Source: Chloroflexota bacterium
Lineage (GTDB): Bacteria; Chloroflexota; Ktedonobacteria; Ktedonobacterales; Ktedonobacteraceae
Direction: 5' to 3'
NCBI GenBank assembly: GCA_902810755.1
Contig: CADDYT010000007.1
Location: 30,523-94,522, forward strand
Length of the DNA stretch: 64,000 bases
Within the stretch, counting starts at the first letter, position 1. The number at the start of each line of letters is the position of its first letter. The position numbers were made by a program, and so were the translations under genes. Shown piece by piece: positions 10,174 through 17,993 of the stretch. The notes beneath the pieces are model-generated. The model was given only the letters and a program-made list of their open reading frames with translations. It did not search any database and had not been told where the DNA came from.

Positions 10174-10562
10174 ACGAGCTGTTCCTTTGCGGCTTTCTCT
10201 GCGTCTCGGCTGGGTCTCCTGCGCCAGAGCAAAAGTTTCGGACGTGCTAGATAGCATGCGATAACGAGCAACCAGCTTTCTAGCGAACGGCCCTGCACTT
10301 GGCCGAAGGTCAAGAGCAGCACGCCGATGGCCAGGAAGAATACCATCCCTCCATGCAGGATGGCTCCCAGGGGCGGCAGCCAACGCACCAGCATGGCCGT
10401 GTGTGTCCAGAGCGTGGCGCAGAGGCTTCCGCCCACCAGCAGCCAGAGCAATTGGCGCGAGGAGAGGGAGAACGTCCCCAGCGATACTACGGTATCAGCG
10501 GTTGTCAGATGGGTGGGAACCGTATGCACCGGTGCGAGGGTCTGCGAATGAGGGTCTTGCAT
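10170..10562 (-). CDS. PrgI-like inner-membrane component of the conjugation channel
   Basis: The 130-residue protein has two close transmembrane helices (about 37-56 and 66-86). The approach VPTHLTTADTVVSLGTFSLSSRQL is shown here only in part: the motif VPTHLTTADTV followed by LSSRQLLWLL matches the PrgI family. The end, LESWLLVIACYLARPKLLLW, matches the family's C-terminal segment. PrgI proteins are small VirB3-like subunits found next to VirB4 in Gram-positive conjugation systems, as here (the stop overlaps the VirB4-like ATG). The leader contains nine tandem AAGG-type units directly before the start, so many alternative Shine-Dalgarno sequences are present. Confidence 0.75.
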   Translation of the reverse strand: MQDPHSQTLAPVHTVPTHLTTADTVVSLGTFSLSSRQLLWLLVGGSLCATLWTHTAMLVRWLPPLGAILHGGMVFFLAIGVLLLTFGQVQGRSLESWLLVIACYLARPKLLLWRRRPSRDAEKAAKEQLV

Positions 10563-10570
10563 GCCGTGCT

Positions 10571-10606
10571 TTCCTTCCTTCCTTCCTTCCTTCCTTCCTT
10601 CCTTCC
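10571..10606. repeat. Tetranucleotide microsatellite (TTCC)9 in the leader of the PrgI-like gene
   Basis: Nine perfect TTCC units are followed by an imperfect tail (TTTCTTTC). Read on the coding strand they are GGAA units ending about nine bases before the ATG at 10562, so they form an array of overlapping ribosome-binding sites. The microsatellite does not lie in a coding frame of either neighbour. Confidence 0.95.
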
Positions 10607-10633
10607 TTTCTTTCTGGTCGCGTCTCGCTCGCT

Positions 10634-10873
10634 CTATCGTCCTGCGCCCCCGGCAGCCGTGTTAATCAGGCCGGCGATGCTGGGGGCCAGCAGTGCGACG
10701 GCTAGCCCAATCATGGCCGCATACAACCAGAATTTGGCCGACTGCAAGCGCCGCTCATTCTCGCCGGCGAACATATACAGGAAGGCAGCCCAGCACAGGG
10801 CGAAAATGGAGGCTGTCAGGATGAAGCCGAAGAGATCATTGGTTAAATTGGCAAAAAATTGCTGAATGGTCAT
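10634..10873 (-). CDS. Small two-helix membrane protein, probable VirB2/TrbC-like pilin subunit
   Basis: The product has 79 residues with two hydrophobic helices (about 15-36 and 50-70) separated by a short polar turn (GENERRLQSAK). It begins MTIQQFFANLTNDL, with no clear cleavable signal. Size, topology and position upstream of prgI/virB4 match VirB2/TrbC-like or TcpD-like subunits of conjugation systems. Sequence motifs alone do not prove this. A strong AAGGAG lies 12-7 bases before the ATG. The C-terminus is Gly/Ala-rich (NTAAGGAGR). Confidence 0.6.
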   Translation of the reverse strand: MTIQQFFANLTNDLFGFILTASIFALCWAAFLYMFAGENERRLQSAKFWLYAAMIGLAVALLAPSIAGLINTAAGGAGR

Positions 10874-10922
10874 GGAACAACTCCTTGTGTGTGTTGCGAG
10901 TTTCCTTTGCTTTCCTTATCGC

Positions 10923-11738
10923 TCATGCCGTCGGTGTCGGTGCCGATGGCAAGGCTGGTCGGATATAGCCCCAGACGAGGTAGCCCGGCCACGCACTGGC
11001 ATCAACGGTGAGGTCGGGCAGTAAGGGCATGGTGGTATACGGTGAGACGCTGTTGGCGTTGGCAAACGTCACCGCACCGGCCTGATTGCCCTGCGGCGGC
11101 ATCACTGACACCACGATGGCGACATGACCGATACTGCTATCAGCAAAGACCATCACATCGCCCGGCTCCGGCATCCCACGTTGCCCCGGTGGAGCCGCCG
11201 CTGAGGGAATTTCCTGCCAGCCTGGCTTATCCTGATAGACGGCCCACAGGTCGAAGGCATTGGCCGTCCAGCGCATGGGGTAGATGGGCCCATAGGCTCC
11301 GCGCACGAAGCTGACACACTGGTAGTTCCCGTTGGCCCAGGCCGCACAACCCGGACAGACCGTATTGCCATAGGCGATCACGCGCTGTGGGAAGCTACTG
11401 TTGTACCAGGTGTAGTAGCAATCGGGATAGGCAATGATGCCTCCACAGGCCGGATTGACATACAATGCATCGGCCATCTGGCGTGCTAAAGCAACCACTG
11501 CTGCCGCGATCTGATTGGGGGGCGGCAGGCAACTCCCCGTCTGCGCAGTGGGCGTGGACAGGCACGTGTCCAGGCTCGCACGCGCTCCACTGCCCGTCGT
11601 CGGCAGGGAAACCACTACCCCCACCAGCAGGCTCACCAGCAGAAGCAGGCTGAGGACACCTGCTACCGGTCCTGCCCCCAGCCAGCCGATCCACTTGAAC
11701 ACGCTTGCTTCACTCCTTTCCTGTTTGTCCTCATGCAA
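10923..11738 (-). CDS. Membrane-anchored CHAP-domain peptidoglycan hydrolase of the conjugation module
   Basis: The 271-residue protein has a transmembrane anchor or signal at about residues 22-46 (GAGPVAGVLSLLLLVSLLVG) and an extracytoplasmic CHAP domain. The catalytic cysteine is in YQCVSFVRGAYG (about 140) and the histidine in SIGHVAIVVSV (about 204). EPGDVMVF before the histidine is the usual CHAP signature. CHAP amidases or endopeptidases open the cell wall for Gram-positive conjugation channels (VirB1-like role). Extra cysteine pairs (CGGIIAYPDC, CPGC) suggest disulfides outside the cell. The start overlaps the stop of the TrbL-like gene by 8 bases. Confidence 0.85.
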   Translation of the reverse strand: MHEDKQERSEASVFKWIGWLGAGPVAGVLSLLLLVSLLVGVVVSLPTTGSGARASLDTCLSTPTAQTGSCLPPPNQIAAAVVALARQMADALYVNPACGGIIAYPDCYYTWYNSSFPQRVIAYGNTVCPGCAAWANGNYQCVSFVRGAYGPIYPMRWTANAFDLWAVYQDKPGWQEIPSAAAPPGQRGMPEPGDVMVFADSSIGHVAIVVSVMPPQGNQAGAVTFANANSVSPYTTMPLLPDLTVDASAWPGYLVWGYIRPALPSAPTPTA

Positions 11739-12987
11739 CCAGGAGCGCCAGCACCTCGCCAGCGCCTTCCAGGGTTTCCATTGTGGCCGTGCTTACCTCA
11801 CGGGTCACATGACGGGCGGCGTAGGTCGAGAGCATGGTGGGGATGCGCAGGGCCAGATACAAGAGCATGATGAGCAAGATGCTCTCGACAATGGGCGTGG
11901 CATCCTGCACATTGGCAAACAGGTCAGTGGTGGGCGCGGAAAGCGCGATGAGCAATGCGCCTCCCAGGGCCAGCGCGGCCACCTGCACGAACTGTATGAA
12001 CACCGCCAGGCTGAATTGCTGCATCCACAGTCGTCCCCAGCCGCTGGTCAAGGGCAGGCCGAAGCAGAACAGGCCCAGCGGGGCCAGCGCCCCCAGCAGG
12101 CCGACCCAGGCCAGCCGCAGGCCCATCTGCCCGATGAGCAGAATCGCCATCACGGTGGCCGCCAGCAGGAAGAGCAGCACCAGCGGCGGGTTGCCGGTGG
12201 GGGTGGTGGGACTGGTCAGGGTGTCAATCTGCGCCGCCAGCGTCTCGATGTGTGCCACCTGCAAGGCCCCCTGGCAGAGCAAGTTATTCAGGTCGATGGC
12301 CACCTGCACGATGGCCGGAGCCAGTCCTGCCGCCAGCGCCGTCAGCACCAGGCGGGGAATGAGTTGCGCGAGGCCCACTACGCGCCAGCCGGCCTGCTGG
12401 CCCAGGCTGATTGCCAATCCACCCAGCACGAGCAGCAAGGCCAGCGCCGAGGCGGCCACCGTCTGCGCCCAGCGGGTGAAGGGAGCAATGGCCCCATCCA
12501 GGGCCGAGGGCGCACAGGTCGAATACAGGCGAGAGAAGCACAGTGGCGTCTGCGTCAGGAAGTTGAAGGACAGGGGAGCCGAAGGCCCGCCGACAGGTCT
12601 GAACGCGGTGGCAAGGTTCGTCAGTAGCGTATCGCACAACGTTGTCAAGCTCTGAACTACCGGCGTCAGGATGGCCGAGAGGGTGGCCTGGGCCAGACAG
12701 GTCGTATCGAGCGGATTGCACAAGGCGGCGCGCTGCCCATTCTCAGGCATCTCTGCGGAAGCGAGTGCGTCGCCTGCTCCATAGCCGCTTTCGCCCCTGA
12801 TCGACAGCCAGAGGGGGGTTGAACGAGACTGAGCAACCGAGGGCTGCCCTGTGTCTGGGTGAGCAAGGCGGACGGCTGACGTCGCCAGGGCCGTCGGCGA
12901 CCATCCCAGCAGCACGAGAGCGGTCAGCAGCGTCACCGCGAGACACAGGATGCGCCAGACAATTCGTATACATGGGTGGTGCATCAT
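11731..12987 (-). CDS. TrbL/VirB6-like polytopic membrane protein
   Basis: The product is about 418 residues. The start is the tandem ATGATG at 12987/12984 behind AAAGGAAA; the open frame upstream lies inside the lipoprotein gene and is rejected. An N-terminal signal or membrane helix (about 8-32) is followed by an extracytoplasmic stretch and then six or so hydrophobic helices between residues 170 and 400. The helices have typical VirB6/TrbL features: Gly/Ala-rich segments, GLLGALAPLGLFCFGLP, and an amphipathic C-terminus. It probably forms part of the membrane channel. It lies 13 bases after the lipoprotein gene and overlaps the CHAP gene, so all are in one operon. Confidence 0.7.
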   Translation of the reverse strand: MMHHPCIRIVWRILCLAVTLLTALVLLGWSPTALATSAVRLAHPDTGQPSVAQSRSTPLWLSIRGESGYGAGDALASAEMPENGQRAALCNPLDTTCLAQATLSAILTPVVQSLTTLCDTLLTNLATAFRPVGGPSAPLSFNFLTQTPLCFSRLYSTCAPSALDGAIAPFTRWAQTVAASALALLLVLGGLAISLGQQAGWRVVGLAQLIPRLVLTALAAGLAPAIVQVAIDLNNLLCQGALQVAHIETLAAQIDTLTSPTTPTGNPPLVLLFLLAATVMAILLIGQMGLRLAWVGLLGALAPLGLFCFGLPLTSGWGRLWMQQFSLAVFIQFVQVAALALGGALLIALSAPTTDLFANVQDATPIVESILLIMLLYLALRIPTMLSTYAARHVTREVSTATMETLEGAGEVLALLVA

Positions 12988-13000
12988 ACCGATTTCCTTT

Positions 13001-14035
13001 CTAAGCGGGCGTGGGGGGGCAGCCTTGAGCCAGGTGAGTGACCTGTGCATCAAGCTGCCGACTTTGCTGCTGCGCCTGCTGCATGGCCTGTTCGTCTGCC
13101 TGATACGACGCCTGAAGCTGTGCGGCCAGCGTCGAGGCGGGGGCAATGGCCCGGCGTTCGTCCGCAGCGGACAGCAGCCAGGGCAACACCAGTCCGGCGA
13201 TATGTGGGACAGGGCCGCGTTCGGCTCGCTGCCACGCCTGCTGGAAATGAGCCAGGGCCGAAAGCAGTCCATCGCTGGAAGAAGGATCTGGCAAGGTGAA
13301 CCAGGATGCATCCAGGGGCATGTAGGCAGCGACCAGCGCACAGCGCGTCTGTGGGGCTGCCTGCTGTATCTGCTCCACCTGCGCCTGCTGAGTGCGTACC
13401 GCCTGCTGGGTCGTGGCCAGGGCGACTGCATTGGGGTCATGCCAGTCGCGTTCGCGCTGGCGTTCCTGCTGCACCACAGCCAGCCAGGCGCGTGCCTGTT
13501 CGTAGGCGTTGAAGGCCGCGACCAGTTGCCCTTGCTGGACGGCGGTTACGGCTACCCACCGCTGCTGCACCGTTTGGCCACTGGACGGGTCAAGGACGGT
13601 GAGGGTGAGCATGTGTTCATCGCCTGAGAGCGTTCCCGACAGGTGTTGGGAGAGTAAACCTGAACCGATGGTGATGGTGACCGTTTGCCCGTTGAGCGTC
13701 CCCTGGTAGGCTGCCCCATAGCTTGCGGGCTGTGTGGCAGAGGGCAAGCTGACCTGAGCATACGAGAGGCCGCTGTACTGGCCGGAGAGTTGTCCGTTCT
13801 GCTCATGCCAGCTCAGCGTCTCGAAATGCTGCGCATCCGTCCACACGTAGCCCCAGGGGGGCGCTGCACCCCCGCAGGCCGAGAGCAAAGCCAGCAGAGC
13901 GAGCAGGGTCAGCACGTGCAGACAGAGGGCAGCCTGCAACCAGCCACCTCTCCCGCTCCTGTGCCGCTTTTCCCCCTCTCGCTCCCGTTCCCGTTCCCGC
14001 TCCCGCAAGCGGGAGCAATATCCACTGATGGGCAT
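13001..14035 (-). CDS. Lipoprotein of the conjugation module, function unknown
   Basis: The start is ATG 14035 (MPISGYCSRL) behind AAGGAG at a good distance; a longer frame without such a site begins at 14113. The product has 344 residues. Residues 10-21 are an unusual alternating Arg-Glu tract encoded by hexanucleotide repeats. A hydrophobic segment then ends in the lipobox LLSAC followed by GG, so the mature protein should be lipid-anchored on the outer face of the membrane. The first mature part is beta-rich (WGYVWTDAQHF, GQLSGQYSG); the second half is helical and Gln/Ala-rich, with coiled-coil character. No family is recognised. A 36-bp stretch inside the gene recurs in inverted orientation downstream of the next gene. 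Confidence 0.65.
   Translation of the reverse strand: MPISGYCSRLREREREREREGEKRHRSGRGGWLQAALCLHVLTLLALLALLSACGGAAPPWGYVWTDAQHFETLSWHEQNGQLSGQYSGLSYAQVSLPSATQPASYGAAYQGTLNGQTVTITIGSGLLSQHLSGTLSGDEHMLTLTVLDPSSGQTVQQRWVAVTAVQQGQLVAAFNAYEQARAWLAVVQQERQRERDWHDPNAVALATTQQAVRTQQAQVEQIQQAAPQTRCALVAAYMPLDASWFTLPDPSSSDGLLSALAHFQQAWQRAERGPVPHIAGLVLPWLLSAADERRAIAPASTLAAQLQASYQADEQAMQQAQQQSRQLDAQVTHLAQGCPPTPA
13654..13689 (-). repeat. Inverted 36-bp repeat, copy 1 (inside the lipoprotein gene)
   Basis: This copy starts GTAAACCTGAACCGATGG on the plus strand and is a perfect inverted match to 14245-14280. On the minus strand it encodes GQTVTITIGSGLL of the lipoprotein. Confidence 0.9.
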
Positions 14036-14132
14036 ACTCGCTCCTTTCCTCTTCTTGTTGTCGGCCAGCACGCTGTAGCTGGCAAGGCTCAGGAGCCAGT
14101 GTAGCCGGAGCAAGGCTCAAGAGAGAACGACA

Positions 14133-14165
14133 TTGCTGAACATTTGCTGAACATCCACTGAACAT
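14133..14165. repeat. Three tandem 11-bp direct repeats upstream of the lipoprotein gene
   Basis: The units are TTGCTGAACAT, TTGCTGAACAT and CCACTGAACAT, exactly in tandem. The 11-bp period puts each unit on the same face of the helix. They lie about 100-130 bases upstream of the lipoprotein start, in the only sizeable gap between it and the membrane-bound HTH regulator, so they may be an operator of the conjugation operon. This role is inferred. Confidence 0.7.
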
Positions 14166-14244
14166 TTCCTCACGCGCACCACACAGAGGAGCCGGAGGAA
14201 GAGAGAGGGCGAGGAAAAAGAGCAGGGAATGGGCGAGCAAAACA

Positions 14245-14280
14245 GGCAAACGGTCACCATCACCATCGGTTCAGGTTTAC
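14245..14280 (+). repeat. Inverted 36-bp repeat, copy 2 (at the 3' end of the regulator gene)
   Basis: This is the perfect inverted copy of 13654-13689. It contains the TAA stop of the HTH regulator (14277-14279). On the plus strand an ATG at 14229 behind a purine-rich stretch reads into it in the same frame that the lipoprotein uses. Confidence 0.9.
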
Positions 14281-16079
14281 ACGCGATACCAGGTGAAGAT
14301 CGCTAGCTGCTGGCTCTGGCTCTCGATCCACTTCACCCCTGCCCCCGCTGCTAGCGATGGCGAGGATGAGGATGATGGGCTGACCGCAGTGTTCGTTGCC
14401 GTCTGGCCGGTTGGGCCTGCATAGGCATCCTGCGCCTGGATTGCCAGATCCCTGAGCAAAGCGAGCGCCCCTGATTGCGCCAAGTGCGTGTCGTCCATGC
14501 GGATGAGTTGCAGGGCATCCTGTCGCACGTTAGAGAGTGAGTCACCCACCGCATTCATAGCGATGCGCAGTTGGAGCGCCTCTTGTCGTTGTGCGGCGGT
14601 CGCGCCGAGCGCCGCGCGGACGCCCTCGAGGTGGATATCCGTGTGCAGGACATAGCCCGGCGATTGCGCAGGAGAGACTGTCAGCAGGCCGACGCGGGTG
14701 AACGGTGTGGGTGTTGGCAGGAGAGTGCCAGGTGGCACATCGGCTTGCACATTGGGGCTGCCGTCCAGATACAGCAGGATGCCAATGAGGCGCTGGCGCA
14801 ATTCGCTCAACTGGTGGCGCTGCCAGTCCGCTTGCAGGCCGGATGCGATCTTCGCCACCTGCTGCGTGTTGCGCGCGAGCCAATACATGAGACCCCCTTT
14901 GATGCCCAGGGCGGCAAGCTGGGGATCGGCAGCTAACAGGTGGCGCAGGTGATCGAGCAGGCTGTAATGGTTGGGGTCGCCCGGCGTGGGTGTGGTGCTG
15001 ATGCTAGCTGCATAGACCCAGGCTGAGGACGGTTGCAGGGGGGCCATGCTCGTGTTTTCCTGCGTGATGAGGAAACGAGAGGACGTCACGAGCAGATTGC
15101 TGTGCTGCGGCGCAACGGAAAAGAGTGAGACGGTGCCGGTGTCAGGACTGTTGCCAGCAGGTGGCGTGGAAGCTGACACTGGCGCTGCTGTCCAGGCCAG
15201 GCGGCCTAGCGGCGTCCAGACGGCTTCGCTGCCGGAAGAGCCGGTCATCCAGGCAACATAGCTCGTGCCTGTCGGCGGCCTGGGAACACCGCTCAGACGA
15301 ATAGCGACCTCATCATTCATGCCCGCCGCGCTGTTGCCCTGAAACTGACCGCTACTAAGAAAGGCAATGGTGCCAGCGGCGGTTCCGCTTGCCGCCGACT
15401 TCGGTCGGGGCGTGGGAACACCCTGGGAAAGCAAAGCCAGCGCAGCAGGCCAGGTCAGCACGAGCAGTGCTGCTAGCACCAGGACGCTGGCGATGATGCG
15501 CCAGAGGAACGTGGGGGAACGTCGGTGAGGGACGGCAGGTCGGCGGCGCTGGTCTGCTAAGAGCGCCTGGGGGTCAGGGGTTCCCCCAGGCTTTGGCGGC
15601 TCGACTGGGGCCGAGGGCGCAAGGGCAGCAGGAGCAGGGGCAGATGCCGGTTCGACCGCAGGAAGGTAGCTGCTGCTGGCCTGGTCGTGGCGGGCATGCC
15701 TCTCTTCTGCTGCTGGCCCAGCCTCATGTGCCGAAGCAGTCTCACGCTCGTCCTCTCTTCGTGCCTCGAAGAAGCCCAGTTCGGCGAGGGAGAGGCCAAA
15801 GAGGGCGCTCAATTTGCCACGATGATAGGGGCCGGGCGTGGCCGTGCCGCGTTCCCATCTACTGACGGTTTGCGGGGTGGTGCCGATGAGATCGGCCAAC
15901 TGCTGTTGTGTCCAGCCCCGACTCAGGCGGGCCTGCATCAGCAGCAAGGGAAACGGCTGCTGGCCTGATGATGAATGCAGGTGGGGCTGCTGGCTCGGAT
16001 TCGTCGGACTGGCGCTGTCCTGCCGTGCTGACGATGCTGGGCCAGTCGAATCAAGGGGCTGATGAGTAGGCGGCTGCAC
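14277..16079 (-). CDS. Membrane-bound XRE-family HTH regulator with extracytoplasmic domain
   Basis: The product is 600 residues with a GTG start at 16079 behind TGAGGAG. A helix-turn-helix of the XRE type is at about residues 48-102 (SRGWTQQQLADLIGTTPQTV then SRWERG). A Pro/Ala-rich linker leads to a single transmembrane helix at about 193-215 (IIASVLVLAALLVLTW). Outside is a Ser/Thr/Pro-rich region with a fold resembling the anti-sigma-K (RskA) C-terminal domain at about 235-340 (SYVAWMTGSSGSEAVW), then a helical domain. This layout suggests a one-component sensor that links an envelope signal to transcription, probably of the adjacent conjugation genes. The RskA resemblance is a motif-level judgement. 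Confidence 0.7.
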   Translation of the reverse strand: MQPPTHQPLDSTGPASSARQDSASPTNPSQQPHLHSSSGQQPFPLLLMQARLSRGWTQQQLADLIGTTPQTVSRWERGTATPGPYHRGKLSALFGLSLAELGFFEARREDERETASAHEAGPAAEERHARHDQASSSYLPAVEPASAPAPAALAPSAPVEPPKPGGTPDPQALLADQRRRPAVPHRRSPTFLWRIIASVLVLAALLVLTWPAALALLSQGVPTPRPKSAASGTAAGTIAFLSSGQFQGNSAAGMNDEVAIRLSGVPRPPTGTSYVAWMTGSSGSEAVWTPLGRLAWTAAPVSASTPPAGNSPDTGTVSLFSVAPQHSNLLVTSSRFLITQENTSMAPLQPSSAWVYAASISTTPTPGDPNHYSLLDHLRHLLAADPQLAALGIKGGLMYWLARNTQQVAKIASGLQADWQRHQLSELRQRLIGILLYLDGSPNVQADVPPGTLLPTPTPFTRVGLLTVSPAQSPGYVLHTDIHLEGVRAALGATAAQRQEALQLRIAMNAVGDSLSNVRQDALQLIRMDDTHLAQSGALALLRDLAIQAQDAYAGPTGQTATNTAVSPSSSSSPSLAAGAGVKWIESQSQQLAIFTWYRV

Positions 16080-16258
16080 GGTTTCTCCTCAGTTTCCACG
16101 ACTCAGCCTGATTGGTCGGCTCGCTTGCTTGCTGGCGCTGCCAGGTCAGGCGACACGGCCCCTCTCTTGATGCGGAGTGTCGCCTGACAGACGCTCTGCT
16201 TGCGCAGGGGCTTGCTCGCAGCCTCTGGCCTGGAGCGCTCTATCCTATCACCAACAAC

Positions 16259-17128
16259 TTACGATAGTGTATCGAGAAAGTTAAGAAGCGTACAGTTAAA
16301 CGTGTGGGGCATTTCAAGAAACGGTGAATGGCCGCAATCAAGCAACTGCAATGTGGAATGAGGCAGCGCTCGATGCAAGGATTGCGCAACCTCAACAGGC
16401 ACAAAAGCATCACGGGTTCCCTGTATGATCAGCGTGGGAATCCCAGCCTCGCGCACCTGCTGCTCGGCACCGGTCGCAGCGGCTGACCACACCCAGTCTA
16501 CGCTGATCGACCATAGTTTGCGCAAAGCAACCATGTTATAGCCGGAGGTCAGGTAATATTCTTCCTGGGGAAGAGGATGAGAGGTCAGTCCGCGCTGAAA
16601 CTGCTCAAAGGCAGCCAGGCGAGCTCCTGCATCCGAAGAAGGATCTAGCAGACACATCAGCTCAGATGCTTGTGCGGCTCCTGTCGGCATCTGAGCGAAA
16701 GAAGCGAGGGTCGTGCCGACCGTGACAATGCCCCGCAGATGCTGGGTACCATACTGACACACATACTGGCTGATGACAACTCCACCGAAACTCCAACCGA
16801 TGAGGACAAGAGGGGTCTCGTCGAGCCGCAGTGTATGAAGAACCGCCTGAACACTCTGCGACCAGAGTGCAGGTGGAACCTCTTCCTCTTGTCCGGTTGG
16901 GCCAGCGCTTTGCCCATGCCCTGGCAAATCTACCACAACCACATAGTACTGCTCTGCTAGCACCGGTATCTGCCTGCGCCAGCATACCCCGGCCTGAAGC
17001 CACCCATGAATGAGAACAAGCGTCAGCTTTGTTGCTTCACGCATCCCATAGGTGCGAAACGCGACATCCCCCAGGGGGCCAGGAGCTACCTGGAACTGCT
17101 GCTGCCTTTCGTCAACCATCATCTGCAT
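16259..17128 (-). CDS. Alpha/beta-hydrolase fold enzyme
   Basis: The 289-residue protein has the full hydrolase set: oxyanion-hole HGW at 41-43, nucleophile elbow GWSFGG with Ser113, acid Asp240 in GTRDAFVP and His267 in DCGHSPF. Substrate cannot be predicted; relatives include carboxylesterases, peroxidase-like hydrolases and lactonases. There is no signal peptide, so it is cytoplasmic. AAGGAGG before the ATG is an ideal ribosome site. The gene follows the PP2C gene on the same strand after 22 bases, so they probably share a transcript. Confidence 0.85.
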   Translation of the reverse strand: MQMMVDERQQQFQVAPGPLGDVAFRTYGMREATKLTLVLIHGWLQAGVCWRRQIPVLAEQYYVVVVDLPGHGQSAGPTGQEEEVPPALWSQSVQAVLHTLRLDETPLVLIGWSFGGVVISQYVCQYGTQHLRGIVTVGTTLASFAQMPTGAAQASELMCLLDPSSDAGARLAAFEQFQRGLTSHPLPQEEYYLTSGYNMVALRKLWSISVDWVWSAAATGAEQQVREAGIPTLIIQGTRDAFVPVEVAQSLHRALPHSTLQLLDCGHSPFLEMPHTFNCTLLNFLDTLS

Positions 17129-17150
17129 AACGTTTCCTCCTTGTGTTCTG

Positions 17151-17993
17151 TTAAGGGCAGAGGTGATAGCTACTCACGATCACACTGATATTGTCTGTGC
17201 CGCCGTGATTGAGAGCGCTTTGTACTAGTAAAGGGCCGACCAGAGTGGAGTCAGCTTGCGCATGGCTGAGAAGCTGGGCGATTTCGCCATGTGGAGTCAT
17301 TGCCCACAAGCCATCGGAACAGAGGAGCAGCATATCATGGTTGTGGAGTGGGAGCGTCACTCTGTCCGCTTCGACGGTAGCCTGCCTGCCCAGGTAACGC
17401 TCAAGCATCTTACGATAGGGATGCTGGCGCGCTTGCTCTTCGTTCAAATATCCCTGCGCCATGAGAGTGCCTACAGGGGTATGATCCCTGGTGATCTGCT
17501 GAAGGCCCGCCGATGCGCGGTAGAGGTAGGCGCGGCTATTGCCCACGTTGGCGATAGAGGCCATGCGGCCAACAATCAGGCAGGCGGTGATGGTCGTGCC
17601 CATTTTCCCCTCGCCCTGCTCTTGCAGCGTTGTGTTGTGCCGATAGAGAGCAATATTGGCGGCGCTGATGCCCTCTTTTAACAGGTCGGTGAAGGCCACG
17701 CTGGTGCTACTGAGCAGCGTAGGCACGACGATAGAGCTCATGGTTTCGATGGCCAGATGGCTGGCGAACTCATCGCGTCCGTTGTTGTGCATGCCGTCGG
17801 CAATGACGAACAGGCCCACCTGCTGCAAGCCGGACCGGGTGGACTGGATACTGCGCAGCGCAAAGAGCGCATCGCCATTGGGGGTATCTTTGCGCTGAAA
17901 TCCCCTGTGGAGTCCGACGCTGACCTCAAGCTGCGGCTCCGTTTCACTGTTCCCAGCATTGCTGCTCACTAGATGGTCAGGAATAGCTCTCAT
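17151..17993 (-). CDS. PP2C-type serine/threonine protein phosphatase
   Basis: The start is ATG 17993 (MRAIPDHLV) behind AAGGAGGG; upstream codons in the same frame are shadow sequence. The 280-residue product shows the PP2C metal motifs: ADGMHNNGRDEFASH at about 60-75 (the usual DGMGGH is altered to DGMHNN), GNSRAYLYR at about 150, SDGLW at about 222 and GGTDNISVIV at about 265-275. It would dephosphorylate Ser/Thr-phosphorylated proteins, typically opposing Hanks-type kinases. No kinase gene is seen here. The loss of the two glycines in the first motif is unusual, but the metal-binding Asp residues are kept. Confidence 0.85.
   Translation of the reverse strand: MRAIPDHLVSSNAGNSETEPQLEVSVGLHRGFQRKDTPNGDALFALRSIQSTRSGLQQVGLFVIADGMHNNGRDEFASHLAIETMSSIVVPTLLSSTSVAFTDLLKEGISAANIALYRHNTTLQEQGEGKMGTTITACLIVGRMASIANVGNSRAYLYRASAGLQQITRDHTPVGTLMAQGYLNEEQARQHPYRKMLERYLGRQATVEADRVTLPLHNHDMLLLCSDGLWAMTPHGEIAQLLSHAQADSTLVGPLLVQSALNHGGTDNISVIVSSYHLCP

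Noticed and set aside
8779..10254. 491-codon plus-strand open frame opposite the VirB4-like gene
   Set aside because: It is antisense to a well-supported ATPase gene, is rich in Gln/His/Arg and has no domain or ribosome site; high GC explains its length.
10174..10383. Longer N-terminus for the VirB4-like protein
   Set aside because: The extension overlaps the PrgI-like gene, has atypical composition, and the ATG at 10173 makes an ATGA junction behind AAGGAACAG.
12988..13440. N-terminal extension of the TrbL-like protein
   Set aside because: It is Arg/Pro/Ser-rich shadow sequence of the lipoprotein gene; a signal-peptide-like start with a ribosome site exists at 12987.
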